From Herbaspirillum sp. ST 5-3 (GTDB lineage: Bacteria > Pseudomonadota > Gammaproteobacteria > Burkholderiales > Burkholderiaceae_D), in the NCBI RefSeq assembly GCF_004804275.1, contig NZ_STGI01000001.1:310001-374000 (forward strand): 64,000 nt of DNA. The letters are read 5' to 3'. Positions 41,655-50,736 of this stretch are shown in pieces. The notes below the pieces were generated by a model. The model did not search any database, was not told the DNA's origin, and worked only from the letters and a program-made list of their open reading frames with translations. The first letter of the stretch is position 1. Each line of letters starts with the position of its first letter. The translations under genes were made by a program, and so were the position numbers.

Positions 41655-43588
41655 CCCTGATCCCAATGATAGTTCGTGTAGGTTGCTGCCACCGCTGGTG
41701 GGACAGGCGCCTCCAGCGCGGCGCAAATCGCCCGCAGCAAATCGGCTGTCGCAAGCGGCATCGGATCGCTGTCGCCGACGGCGGCAAGCAAGGCCTTGAT
41801 CAGCGCCGGCTTGGCCAGCGGCGCAAGCTGATGCGCATGATCCAGCGCAATCTTCACCTGCGCGTAATCGAGCGCAGCGACAGGTTTCAGGTCGCTTGCC
41901 GACAATGCCAGTTCCTCGCAGCGCTTCGCGCCATTGGCAAAAAGCGCGGATGCCGGCACACCGGCACCCGGTGCTGCCACATGCGCAATCAGCGACAACA
42001 AGACCTTGCAATCCTCTTTCAGCATCTCCAGGCGGGCGTAGCGCACGGGGGTTGCGCGTCCCGCGTGCGGATCCAGGCGCCGGGTCAACACCGTCTGCAA
42101 GACGAATTCCGCCAGCGTAAGCTTGTTGTCGGCCGCGATCAATCTGTCCGCAGTGGCGAGCAATGCGTCCTTTGCCGAATCCGGTAGTTGCTTCAGCGCA
42201 GGCATTGCCAGGTCGAGCAATGGCAAGCGCGCACTTTTCGGCAGACGACCGATTGCCTCAGCCAGAAAAGGCACGAGCGATGCTTGCTGCGGCGCTTCTT
42301 TTTCGAGTATGCCAAGTTGTGTGTCGCGCTCGGCCTCACCCAGCAACAACGCATAGACCATCGCGCATGCCGCATGCGGCTCGCGCACCGCGCTATCGAT
42401 TTCCGGCGGCAACGTTCGTGCTTCGTACTCTTCGCTGCCGAATGCGACCCAATGCGAGGGCCGCTCTGCTTCTGCAAAACCGGTGGCGGCATAAGGAATA
42501 TCCGCCAGCCTTGCATCCGGCGATGCGACATCGCCTGGCAACTCCGGCGCATCGAGCACATCCACGCTGCGGCCGTAAATGCGGCGCAGGCGTTCCTGAA
42601 TCGGAGGATGGGTCGAAAACAGGCCGCTCGTCAGACTCGTTCTGGGCGCGCCAAGAAAAAGATGCGACAGTTGCTCGGCATTCGGATGTTGGATGCGCGA
42701 GCCGAGTTGCATGCTGCGCGACAATCCGCCAATCTTGCGCAGTGCGCCGCCGATGCCATCCGGATTGCGCGTGAACTGGACTGCGCTTGCGTCGGCCAGG
42801 AATTCCCGCTGGCGCGACACCGCCGCCTTGATCAGGCGGCCAAAGAATATGCCGATGTAACCGATGGCAAGCAGTGCCAGTCCCGTGACGAACAGGATTG
42901 CGCGGCCCGATGGCCCCTTGTCGTCGCGATTGCGCGCGCCCCACATGCTGGAGCCGAAATCCATCAGATGCTGGCCGAATCCGGCGATCATCTGGATACC
43001 GAACAACAATCCGATCAGCCGGATGTTCAGTCGCATGTCGCCGTTGAGGATATGACTGAATTCATGGCCGATCACGCCTTGCAGCTCGTCGCGCGTCAGC
43101 CGGGTGAGCGCGCCGCGCGTGACCGTGACGACCGCCTCGTCCTGGTTATAGCCGGCGGCAAACGCATTGATCGCGTCCTCACGATCCATCACGTAGACCT
43201 TGGGGCAAGCGATGCCGGACGCCAGCGCCATTTCCTCCACGACGTTGAGCAGCCTGCGTTCCTGCACATCGGTCGACGACGGAGCAACCAGGCGGCCGCC
43301 CGCCATTTTTGCGACCGCGTCGCCGCCGTCGCGCAGGTTGAACATCTCGATCAGCGTTCCGCCTGCGATCAACGCCAGCGTGATCGCGGTGTTGGTGGCA
43401 AAGAAACCTTTGGGATAGGCGCGCATTCCGGGCACATATCCTGTCTGCGTCCAGCTCCACACCAGCGCCATCGCGATATTGACGGCGGCGACGATCGCGA
43501 TGACCGCCAGCGTGAACAGGATGATGAGCGTCCTGGTCTGGCGACGGGCGTGGTCTTGTTGTTCGAAGAAATTCATGGGCGGCGCCAT
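41651..43588 (-). CDS. M48-family zinc metallopeptidase (HtpX-like) with long C-terminal extension
   Basis: A 645-residue membrane protease with two N-terminal helices (about 20-45 and 62-85), the zinc motif H175-EFSH179, and two more hydrophobic segments around 200-265 between it and the rest of the active domain. The C-terminal about 300 residues are soluble and not part of HtpX. AAGGGGA precedes the ATG at 43588. The lemA gene lies upstream and the DsrE gene overlaps downstream. LemA-M48 pairs are widespread, and the protease probably degrades damaged membrane proteins. Confidence 0.88.
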   Translation of the reverse strand: MAPPMNFFEQQDHARRQTRTLIILFTLAVIAIVAAVNIAMALVWSWTQTGYVPGMRAYPKGFFATNTAITLALIAGGTLIEMFNLRDGGDAVAKMAGGRLVAPSSTDVQERRLLNVVEEMALASGIACPKVYVMDREDAINAFAAGYNQDEAVVTVTRGALTRLTRDELQGVIGHEFSHILNGDMRLNIRLIGLLFGIQMIAGFGQHLMDFGSSMWGARNRDDKGPSGRAILFVTGLALLAIGYIGIFFGRLIKAAVSRQREFLADASAVQFTRNPDGIGGALRKIGGLSRSMQLGSRIQHPNAEQLSHLFLGAPRTSLTSGLFSTHPPIQERLRRIYGRSVDVLDAPELPGDVASPDARLADIPYAATGFAEAERPSHWVAFGSEEYEARTLPPEIDSAVREPHAACAMVYALLLGEAERDTQLGILEKEAPQQASLVPFLAEAIGRLPKSARLPLLDLAMPALKQLPDSAKDALLATADRLIAADNKLTLAEFVLQTVLTRRLDPHAGRATPVRYARLEMLKEDCKVLLSLIAHVAAPGAGVPASALFANGAKRCEELALSASDLKPVAALDYAQVKIALDHAHQLAPLAKPALIKALLAAVGDSDPMPLATADLLRAICAALEAPVPPAVAATYTNYHWDQG

Positions 43589-43712
43589 GAGTTCCCCTTG
43601 CAGAAGGAGGAAGGCAGAGTGCTTGCGCAACGCGTCATGATTGTCCGCCCCCCTCCACCCGGCCTTCCCATTGCGTCAGAGAAGGCGAGAACCGATGCGC
43701 AGTGCGCATGGC

Positions 43713-44303
43713 TCAGAAAGAAACCTTCACTGCCTTGCGCTCCTCGGGCGACTCGGTGGACTCGAGCAACTCCGCCGCCGGGAAGGCGAACATCCCGGCG
43801 ATGATCGAGCCCGGGAACTGTTCACGCGAGGTGTTGTACTGCATGACACTGTCGTTGAATGCCTGGCGCGCGAACGCAATGCGGTTTTCGGTGCTGGTCA
43901 GCTCTTCCGTCAGCTGCATCATGTTCTGGTTGGCCTTCAGCTCAGGGTAGGCTTCGGACAGCGCGAACATTTTCCCGAGCGAGGCAGACAAGGCGTTTTC
44001 GGCCGTTGCCATGTTGTGCATCGCGCCGGCATCGGTTGGATTGGTCGCCGCCTTGGCGTTGGCTGTTACGGCCAGGTTGCGCGCGGCAATCACCGCTTCC
44101 AGTGTTTCGCGCTCGTGCTTCATGTAGCCTTTGGCGGTTTCCACCAGATTGGGGATGAGATCGTAGCGCCGCTTCAACTGGACATCGATCTGGGCAAAGG
44201 CATTCTTGAACTGGTTGCGCAAATTCACCAGCCGGTTGTATGCGCCGACTGCCCAGAACAAGAGCAGTAATGCAAGCCCTAGCAGGATGATGATTCCGAC
44301 CAT
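43713..44303 (-). CDS. lemA: LemA-family protein
   Basis: A 196-residue protein with one N-terminal membrane helix (about 2-20; VGIIILLGLALLLLFWAVGA) and the LemA helical domain (YNRLVNLRNQFKNAFAQIDVQ, RYDLIPNLVETAKGYMKHE, SEAYPELKANQNM). The ATG at 44303 is used; nine upstream codons are in frame. LemA proteins have no settled function but recur next to M48 proteases, as here. A terminator separates it from the upstream BON gene. Confidence 0.92.
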   Translation of the reverse strand: MVGIIILLGLALLLLFWAVGAYNRLVNLRNQFKNAFAQIDVQLKRRYDLIPNLVETAKGYMKHERETLEAVIAARNLAVTANAKAATNPTDAGAMHNMATAENALSASLGKMFALSEAYPELKANQNMMQLTEELTSTENRIAFARQAFNDSVMQYNTSREQFPGSIIAGMFAFPAAELLESTESPEERKAVKVSF

Positions 44304-44315
44304 GGATTCCCCCAA

Positions 44316-44350
44316 AGAAAAAAGCCGCAAATCGAAACGATGTGCGGCTT
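44316..44350 (-). terminator. Rho-independent terminator after the BON lipoprotein gene
   Basis: On the minus strand AAGCCGCA and TGCGGCTT pair around a 13-base loop and are followed by TTTTTCTTT. It lies 41 bp after the BON gene stop and just before the lemA start, so it separates the two transcripts. Confidence 0.8.
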
Positions 44351-44390
44351 ACTATAGCATTTCAGGATCAGGCGACTACCTATCCCGCCG

Positions 44391-45032
44391 TCATTTTCTG
44401 TTTTGCTCTTCCGACGACTGGGACATTTGCCTGAGATCGTCTTCCGAAATGTAGTCAAACACCTTCACGACCTTGTGCACGCCGCTGACGCCCCGCGCAA
44501 CGTCGGCCGCGATTCGTCCTTCGCGCTGGGTCACGCGTCCCATCAGGTACACGGTGCCGCGTTCGGTAACGACCTTGATGGAATTCGCGTAAATATCCTT
44601 GGCGTCGACGAAGGATGCCTTGACCTTGCCGGTGATCAGCGAGTCATTGGAGCGCGAGGTAAAGCTCGACACGCCGCCCACTTCCAACTCGTTGACGATC
44701 GATTGCACGCCTTCGATGGAACCCACCTCGCGCTCAACGGCGGCTTTCATGGCCTCGTCGCGCACTTCGCCGGTCAGCAACACTTTGCGGTTGAAGCTGG
44801 CGACGTTGACATGCCCGGCGTCACCGACCGCGTTTGCCGCGCGCGCCTCGCCCTTGACCAGGATCGCCTTGTCTTCCGTCTGCGCGCCGAAAGTGCGGCG
44901 GTCAGTGGCGGCCAGCGTGCCGACCACGGCAGTACCCACCGCCATTTCGATACAACCCTGCAAGCTGGTAATTACGGCACCACACAACAGCATGGTAGCC
45001 AGCGGACGTGTTACGCGCGTCCATTTAGTCAT
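44391..45032 (-). CDS. dolP: BON-domain outer-membrane lipoprotein (DolP/YraP-like)
   Basis: A 213-residue lipoprotein with lipobox SLQGC (C27) and two BON domains (about 50-115 and 125-195; [33 protein letters not shown]). It matches DolP (YraP), which helps keep the outer membrane sealed. It overlaps the diaA/gmhA-like gene by 8 bp, and the yraN-diaA-dolP order mirrors E. coli. Confidence 0.9.
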   Translation of the reverse strand: MTKWTRVTRPLATMLLCGAVITSLQGCIEMAVGTAVVGTLAATDRRTFGAQTEDKAILVKGEARAANAVGDAGHVNVASFNRKVLLTGEVRDEAMKAAVEREVGSIEGVQSIVNELEVGGVSSFTSRSNDSLITGKVKASFVDAKDIYANSIKVVTERGTVYLMGRVTQREGRIAADVARGVSGVHKVVKVFDYISEDDLRQMSQSSEEQNRK

Positions 45033-45621
45033 TCGCTTCCTCCCCGAACAAGGCGACGTCGATACCGTCGCACAAACAATGAATTGTCAATAAATGTACT
45101 TCCTGGATCCTTGCTGTCCGGTCATGGGGCACGCAGATGTGCACGTCGGCATCGGTGATGCGTTTGCCGATCGCCCCGCCACCCTTCCCGGTCAAGGCGA
45201 CGATGCGCATATCCCGTTCCAGTGCAGCATCGACGGCGGCGAGCACATTGGCCGAATTGCCCGAAGTCGACAGCGCCAGCAGCACGTCGCCGGATTGGCC
45301 GAAGGCTTGCACCTGCTTGCTGAACACGTCCTGGAAGCTGTAGTCGTTGCCGACTGCAGTCAGTATCGAGGTATCGGTCGTCAGCGCCATCGCTGGCAAT
45401 GGCAGACGCTCACGTTCGAAGCGGCCGACCAGTTCGGCAGCGAAATGTTGACAATCGGCAGCTGAACCACCATTCCCGCAGGCAAGGATCTTATTTCCGT
45501 TAGACAATGCCGTAAACATAAGTTCCACGGCTTGAGAAATTGGATGGGCAAGAAGGGAGGCAGCTTTGAGTTTCAGTTCGGCACTTTCTTGGAAGTGCGC
45601 CTGGATGCGTTGGTTCGTCAT
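45025..45621 (-). CDS. diaA: SIS-domain protein, DiaA/GmhA-like
   Basis: A 198-residue SIS-domain protein: [24 protein letters not shown] (about residues 45-68) and [19 protein letters not shown] are the sugar-phosphate-binding loops. In E. coli the homologue in this position, DiaA, binds DnaA and times replication; the paralogue GmhA makes heptose phosphate for LPS. Position between yraN and dolP favours DiaA, but many databases label these as phosphoheptose isomerases. The start is 126 bp after the yraN stop. Confidence 0.88.
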   Translation of the reverse strand: MTNQRIQAHFQESAELKLKAASLLAHPISQAVELMFTALSNGNKILACGNGGSAADCQHFAAELVGRFERERLPLPAMALTTDTSILTAVGNDYSFQDVFSKQVQAFGQSGDVLLALSTSGNSANVLAAVDAALERDMRIVALTGKGGGAIGKRITDADVHICVPHDRTARIQEVHLLTIHCLCDGIDVALFGEEAND

Positions 45622-45747
45622 AATGTCGCGATTATAGTGCAGTCGGGGAAGAAAGGGCCCGGCATGCAGGCGGTTTCGAGACCGGATGGAAATAATTTGC
45701 CGGAATAAAAAAGAAAGTGATTTAACTGGAACGGATCAGCGCGCGGC

Positions 45748-46122
45748 TCATGCATCAATCGCATTCTTCAACCAATCGATTTGCTCTCCGTCGATTGCGA
45801 TGACATCGAAACGGCAGGCAGGGGGCATTTTGTATCCCTGAAGAAAAATTTGTGCGGCGATGATCAGCCTTGCCTGCTTGCGCGCGGTAACGCTCGCGGC
45901 CGCGCCGCCAAAGCGCGCATCGGTGCGTTTTCTGACTTCGACGAAAACCAGCGCATCGCGGTCATGCATGATGAGATCGATTTCGCCGCCCTTGCACCGG
46001 AAATTTCGCTCCTGCAGAGTCAATCCGCGTTGCTGCAGGAATTGCAGCGCGCGGTCCTCGGCCGCATCGCCGCTGATCTGTTTGACAGTGCGCCGGGCCT
46101 TGAGTGCATCGAACACACCCAT
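45748..46122 (-). CDS. yraN: YraN-family protein (UPF0102)
   Basis: A 124-residue protein with a nuclease-like core: GEIDLIMHDRDALVFVEVRKR resembles the D-ExK motif of Holliday-junction-resolvase-like folds. No activity is proven for YraN. Its start codon overlaps the stop of the LpoA-like gene (TGATG), and this lpoA-yraN-diaA-dolP chain is the same as in E. coli. Confidence 0.93.
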   Translation of the reverse strand: MGVFDALKARRTVKQISGDAAEDRALQFLQQRGLTLQERNFRCKGGEIDLIMHDRDALVFVEVRKRTDARFGGAAASVTARKQARLIIAAQIFLQGYKMPPACRFDVIAIDGEQIDWLKNAIDA

Positions 46123-47351
46123 CAGCGCACATCCTCGGTCGGCATGACGCCGCCGTCCCGGTAGATCGCCTGTTGCGCGCTGCGCGCGAAATGCGCGCCT
46201 TCCTTGTCGATGCGGACCGACAGCTTGCCGGTGACGCCATCCAACTCGAAATGCGTATGCTGCGCGGCGATCTCGCGCGCGACACGATAGGCGTCAATGC
46301 CAAGCGCATACAGGCGTTCGAGGTCGGCATCCGGCTTGCGGTCCGCTTCGACGACGAGCCGAGGATAAATCATCACTGCCGGATGATCCGGCTGCAGTTG
46401 CCACGGAATATCAAGCAAGCGCGTGCCGTCCAGCTCGTTCATGCGATCGTCGCTGACCGTCGCTGACGGAACGAATGGATTGAGCTGCGAGGTGCCGTAC
46501 TGCACGACATGCTTGCCCATGAGGGATCGCACCTGCCTTGCCTGCACGGCATCCAGGGCAAGGAACAGCACCATGGGCGTGTCGTTTTGCATCTGCTTCT
46601 TCAGTTGCAACAGTATCCGGCCATTCAGGAAACCGTCATTGGACGGCAATTCGATCATCTCGGCTTCCAGCCCTTGTTGCTGCCATTGCAGCTCGAATGC
46701 CTTGCCCGCACGCCGTTGCCAGGCGGTTTTGGTGAAGATCACCAGCGCCTTGGCATGCGGATGTTCCCTGCTCGCCCAATTCGCCACTTGCCGGGCTTCG
46801 TCCTCGATCGATAACCCCATCACGAGCAAGTGCGGCGGCAATCCGGCAGGCGGCGAGGCGCTGTCCGAGGTGCCGGCATTGTCGGGTGGAGTGAGCGCCA
46901 CGGTCGGCTTGTCGATGACGCCAGCCTGCACGATCGCCGCCACACCGGAGCGCGAGAGCGGCCCGACGATGATGTCGGATTGAGCGTTCGCGGTTCGGTA
47001 TCCGGCAAGAATGTCCTGCGGTGCATCGCCGGTCTCGATGATATTGATGGCAATCGTGTCGTATTCATGCTCGTAGGCGGCCTGGAATCCGGCCCGCACC
47101 GCCTCGGCGGCAGCACGAAGCGCTTCGGATCGGGTGGGCAGCAGCAAAGCGATGCTTAGCTGTTTCCTTGGAATCGCGGAGTCGTCGGCCAGCCGAATGG
47201 CGTCAGAGGGAATAAACGCAGCCGGTGTCACCGAGACAGCTTCGCTCGCCTCGGCGTCCGTTTCCGGCGTGGTTGTAATTGCCCGTGCAGGCAGGCACAA
47301 TCCGATGAGCAAACTACCAAGCAATGCCGCTTTCGCGAGCCGACCGAACAT
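46122..47351 (-). CDS. lpoA: Penicillin-binding protein activator (LpoA/LppC-like)
   Basis: A 409-residue exported protein with an N-terminal signal (about 1-25, LPARA) and a periplasmic-binding-fold domain (LSIALLLPTRSEALRAAAEAVRAGF, SDIIVGPLSRSGVAAIVQAG). It matches the C-terminal LpoA domain that activates PBP1a. The N-terminal TPR-like half of E. coli LpoA is missing, and there is no lipobox cysteine at the signal end, so it may be soluble. GGGGAG precedes the ATG at 47351. rsmI starts divergently 12 bp away. Confidence 0.85.
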   Translation of the reverse strand: MFGRLAKAALLGSLLIGLCLPARAITTTPETDAEASEAVSVTPAAFIPSDAIRLADDSAIPRKQLSIALLLPTRSEALRAAAEAVRAGFQAAYEHEYDTIAINIIETGDAPQDILAGYRTANAQSDIIVGPLSRSGVAAIVQAGVIDKPTVALTPPDNAGTSDSASPPAGLPPHLLVMGLSIEDEARQVANWASREHPHAKALVIFTKTAWQRRAGKAFELQWQQQGLEAEMIELPSNDGFLNGRILLQLKKQMQNDTPMVLFLALDAVQARQVRSLMGKHVVQYGTSQLNPFVPSATVSDDRMNELDGTRLLDIPWQLQPDHPAVMIYPRLVVEADRKPDADLERLYALGIDAYRVAREIAAQHTHFELDGVTGKLSVRIDKEGAHFARSAQQAIYRDGGVMPTEDVR

Positions 47352-47362
47352 CACATCTCCCC

Positions 47363-48271
47363 ATGACATCGCCCATTTCATACGCTCCATCCCTGCTGTC
47401 GCTGATGCAGGAGGTGTCGCAACAAGTCTTTCCTTTGTCCACATTATATGTGGTGGCAACACCGATCGGAAACGCGGGCGATATCACGTTGCGTGCCATC
47501 AATGTGCTTGCCATGGCCGATGCCGTCGCTTGCGAGGACACCCGCAACACGACTCATCTGCTGGCGCGTTACGGCCTGTCGAAGGAGTTGATTCCGGCGC
47601 ATGAACACAATGAGCGCGAGGTGGCCGAGAAATTGATCGCGAGATTGCAGTCCGGACAGCGCATCGCACTGGTTTCGGACGCCGGCACCCCGGCCATTTC
47701 GGACCCGGGTGCGCGCATCGTCGACGCGGTGCGGCATGCCGGCCTGCGCGTCATGCCGCTGCCGGGCGCATCGGCTGCTGTCACCGCGCTGTCCGCCAGC
47801 GGCCTGGTGAACGACCGGTTCTATTTCGTCGGATTTCTGCCGGCCAGGGCAAAACAGCGTGAAAGCCTGCTCGCAACCCTGACCAAGGTCACTGCCACAC
47901 TGGTTGTGTACGAAGCCCCGCACAGGATTACCGAGACCGTCGACGCTCTTGCGAACGCATTCGAGCCGACGCGACAAATCGTGTTCGCACGCGAACTCAC
48001 CAAGCTGTTCGAGGAAGTCCACCGCTGCCCCCTGTCCGAAGCGCGCGCCTGGCTGGCGGCGGACGCGAACCGGCAAAAAGGCGAGTACGTGGTTCTGCTG
48101 GAGGGCGCTGCCGTGGAGAGCGATCACGACGAAGCCGAAGCCGATCGCGTACTCTCGATCCTGCTGGCCGAATGTCCGGTCAAGCAGGCGGCAGCGCTGG
48201 CGGCGCAAATCACCGGGCAGAAAAAGAATGCGCTATACGAACGGGCACTGCGTCTGAAGACGCCGACCTGA
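47363..48271 (+). CDS. rsmI: 16S rRNA (cytidine(1402)-2'-O)-methyltransferase
   Basis: A 302-residue SAM-dependent methyltransferase that modifies C1402 in the ribosomal decoding centre. Conserved motifs: LYVVATPIGNAGDITLRA, CEDTRNTTHLLARYG, LVSDAGTPAISDPGARIV. The ATG at 47363 is the first reasonable start, though a second at 47405 also fits. The gene is divergent from lpoA with only 11 bp between start codons, so each leader or promoter overlaps the other gene. Confidence 0.92.
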   Translation: MTSPISYAPSLLSLMQEVSQQVFPLSTLYVVATPIGNAGDITLRAINVLAMADAVACEDTRNTTHLLARYGLSKELIPAHEHNEREVAEKLIARLQSGQRIALVSDAGTPAISDPGARIVDAVRHAGLRVMPLPGASAAVTALSASGLVNDRFYFVGFLPARAKQRESLLATLTKVTATLVVYEAPHRITETVDALANAFEPTRQIVFARELTKLFEEVHRCPLSEARAWLAADANRQKGEYVVLLEGAAVESDHDEAEADRVLSILLAECPVKQAAALAAQITGQKKNALYERALRLKTPT

Positions 48272-48277
48272 CACGAC

Positions 48278-49366
48278 TCAACGCTGCACGATCAAGGGTT
48301 TGGCTCCGCCGCCCTGCTGCAAGCGGGCAGCGACTTCCGCGGCCTCATCCCTGCTGGCGAAAGGCCCGCTGTACAAGCGATAGAACAGGCCGTATTGCAC
48401 CAGCTCCACCGGCGGCAGCGTCAAGGAAGCATCTTGCATCAACCTGGTGCGCGCCGCTTCCGCGTTTTCGGCTTGCGTGAATGCGCCGAGCTGCAGGTAA
48501 AAGCCGGCCGGAGACGAAGAGGACGCGTCCGGCGTAAAGGACACGAGCACGGGTTTGGCGGAAACCGTGGCGAGCGGCTCCTCCGACGTATTGAGCGAGG
48601 CCGACTGCAGCATGACGGCTTCCGGTTTCGGCTCCGGCCGCGCAGCCGCTGCTACCGGCAACACCTCCGGCACCGGAACCGCCTGCGCCGTCTCCTGCTT
48701 TCTGGCGTTCGCCATGCGATCGATTTCGTCCGGCAGCAGGCGCTCCACCTCGAGTTCACCGCTGCCCTTGCCGAGATAGCCGAGTTTCAAGGCGGCGGTA
48801 TAGGACAAATCAATAATCCGGCTGGAATGAAACGGTCCCCGATCGTTCACGCGGACGATCACTTGCTTGCCATTGGAGAGGTTGGTCACGCGCGCGTAGG
48901 ACGGGATGGGTAGCGTGGGATGGGCGGCGGTCATCTTGTACATGTCGTACGGCTCGCCGGTGGAGGTTTTCTGTCCGTGGAATTTCTTGCCGTACCAACT
49001 TCCGATGCCGCGCTGCTTGAACGGACGGTCATCGGTGAATGGCGTGTATGTCTGCCCGAACACGACATAAGGCTTGTTGCCGCGGTTCGAATACGGCTCG
49101 ATTTTGGGCACTGCGTCGGGCGTGTCGAGCAAGCCTTCGGGAGGCGTGTCGCCAGGGCCGTCATCCTGGTAATAACCGCCGCGCCCGGATCCGGCGGGCG
49201 GCAGCTTGGGAAGTCTGGAGGAAGACCTGGACGCCGCACCGGTTCGCGCGGATGAATCGGAGGATGTCGGCACGCTGCCGCAGCCAGCCAATATCAGCGC
49301 AGGCGCCACGATCGATAAAAACAGCGCCGTACATCGGTAGCGACTGCAGTACTTGCGCAATGACAT
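48278..49366 (-). CDS. rlpA: Septal ring lytic transglycosylase RlpA
   Basis: A 362-residue lipoprotein: lipobox LILAGC (C29), a Ser/Gly/Pro-rich linker, a double-psi beta-barrel RlpA domain (about 120-210; GIGSWYGKKFHGQKTSTGEP, TNLSNGKQVIVRVNDRGPF) and a C-terminal SPOR domain (about 285-362). RlpA cuts glycan strands lacking stem peptides at the septum. AAGGAGA precedes the ATG at 49366; the longer open frame upstream is not conserved. It is the last gene of the mre-mrd-rlpA block on this strand. Confidence 0.93.
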   Translation of the reverse strand: MSLRKYCSRYRCTALFLSIVAPALILAGCGSVPTSSDSSARTGAASRSSSRLPKLPPAGSGRGGYYQDDGPGDTPPEGLLDTPDAVPKIEPYSNRGNKPYVVFGQTYTPFTDDRPFKQRGIGSWYGKKFHGQKTSTGEPYDMYKMTAAHPTLPIPSYARVTNLSNGKQVIVRVNDRGPFHSSRIIDLSYTAALKLGYLGKGSGELEVERLLPDEIDRMANARKQETAQAVPVPEVLPVAAAARPEPKPEAVMLQSASLNTSEEPLATVSAKPVLVSFTPDASSSSPAGFYLQLGAFTQAENAEAARTRLMQDASLTLPPVELVQYGLFYRLYSGPFASRDEAAEVAARLQQGGGAKPLIVQR

Positions 49367-49578
49367 TGCGTTCTCCTTCGTTCTTGACCGGCGAGACACG
49401 TGCTCGCCGCACTGCGCATGCGGCTCCCGCCCGCCCAAATCAGCGGTCGGCAGGTAGTCAGATTTCAATTTTTCGGGATGGAACGCGGCAATAAGCGTTC
49501 CAATGGGAAATAGTTTGCACCGGCAAGCGTCTTGCCGCAAGGACAGGCTTGTCGTTTTTGTATTGATATCGACTGCCT

Positions 49579-49601
49579 GCCCCGGAAAAAGTTTCCGGGG
49601 C
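49579..49601 (-). terminator. Stem-loop after rodA
   Basis: GCCCCGGAAA and TTTCCGGGGC form a perfect 10-bp stem with a 3-base loop, 14 bp past the rodA stop. No T run follows on the minus strand, so it may only partly stop transcription into rlpA. Apart from this stem and the rlpA ribosome site, I see nothing notable in the 248-bp gap. Confidence 0.5.
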
Positions 49602-49614
49602 AACTATCCGGCCG

Positions 49615-50736
49615 TCAACTTTGGACCAGTTTGCGATGACGCTGAATGCTCATCAGTATGCCGATTGCGACCCCGAGCGTGACAAACGCCGTACCGCCAT
49701 AGCTCATGAAGGGCAAAGGCACGCCAACCACGGGAAGAATGCCGCTCACCATCCCCATGTTGACGAAGGCATAGGTGAAGAAAATCATCGTGATCGCGCC
49801 CGCGAGCAAGCGCGTGAATACGGTTGGCGCATTGGCGGCGATCATCAGGCCACGGCCGATCAGAAGCAGATAGAGAACCACCAGAGTGACGTTGCCGATC
49901 AGGCCGAATTCTTCCGAATACACCGCGAAGATGAAGTCGGTGGTGCGTTCAGGAATGAATTCGAGGTGTGCCTGCGTGCCTTTCAGCCAGCCCTTTCCGG
50001 TGACGCCGCCGGAACCGATCGCGATGGTCGACTGAATGATGTGAAAGCCCTTGCCGAGCGGATCGGTGGTCGGGTCGATCAGTGTCATGACGCGTTCACG
50101 CTGGTAATCGTGCAGCAGCGACCATACCACCGGCAGGCTGGCTCCAGCCGCGATGACAAGGCCGACCAGCACCTTCCATGACAGGCCGGCAAGAAAAATG
50201 ACGTAGAAACCGGCCGCCATGACCAGGATGGCCGTGCCCAGATCCGGCTGCTTCGCAATCAGCCCGACCGGGATCACGAGCAGCAATCCGGCCACCAGAA
50301 ATTCATGCCAGCGCAACATCCCTTCGCGCTTCTGGAAGAACCAGGCGAGCATCAGCGGCACCGCGATCTTCAGGATCTCGGATGGCTGGATGACGACGCC
50401 GATATTGACCCAGCGGCGCGCGCCCTTCTTCACGATGCCGAAGACAGCCACCGCCACCAGCAAGGCGATCCCGACCGAATAGACCGGCACGGCAAAGCGC
50501 ATCAGGGTCTGCGGCGGCAGGATGGCCGCAATCCACATGATGACAAACGAGATCAGGATATTGCGCATATGATCTTCGATCCGCCCGGCGAAGTCATAGC
50601 CGGCCGAGTACATCGTGACCGTACTCACGCACAGGATCAGAAAGACGATCATCGCCAGCGGTCCGTCGAACACCGTCAGGTATTGCTTGATGGTCGGCCA
50701 GAGCGGCCGCCGTTCGGTCAAATCGATGCTTGCCAT
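49615..50736 (-). CDS. rodA: Peptidoglycan glycosyltransferase RodA (SEDS family)
   Basis: A 373-residue inner-membrane protein with about ten helices. It polymerises lipid II during side-wall growth together with PBP2. Motifs include KKGARRWVNIGVVIQPSEILK, KQPDLGTAILVMAAGFYV and GKGWLKGTQAHLEFIPERTTDF, the last carrying the SEDS catalytic loop. Its start overlaps the PBP2 gene stop (TGATG). Confidence 0.96.
   Translation of the reverse strand: MASIDLTERRPLWPTIKQYLTVFDGPLAMIVFLILCVSTVTMYSAGYDFAGRIEDHMRNILISFVIMWIAAILPPQTLMRFAVPVYSVGIALLVAVAVFGIVKKGARRWVNIGVVIQPSEILKIAVPLMLAWFFQKREGMLRWHEFLVAGLLLVIPVGLIAKQPDLGTAILVMAAGFYVIFLAGLSWKVLVGLVIAAGASLPVVWSLLHDYQRERVMTLIDPTTDPLGKGFHIIQSTIAIGSGGVTGKGWLKGTQAHLEFIPERTTDFIFAVYSEEFGLIGNVTLVVLYLLLIGRGLMIAANAPTVFTRLLAGAITMIFFTYAFVNMGMVSGILPVVGVPLPFMSYGGTAFVTLGVAIGILMSIQRHRKLVQS

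Noticed and set aside
44322-44350. Riboswitch or leader structure for lemA
   Set aside because: It is a simple stem with a T run on the minus strand, which is better explained as the terminator of the BON gene.
49367-49603. An N-terminal extension of RlpA by 79 residues
   Set aside because: The lipoprotein signal with its lipobox begins at the ATG at 49366 behind a strong ribosome site; the upstream codons are not signal-like.
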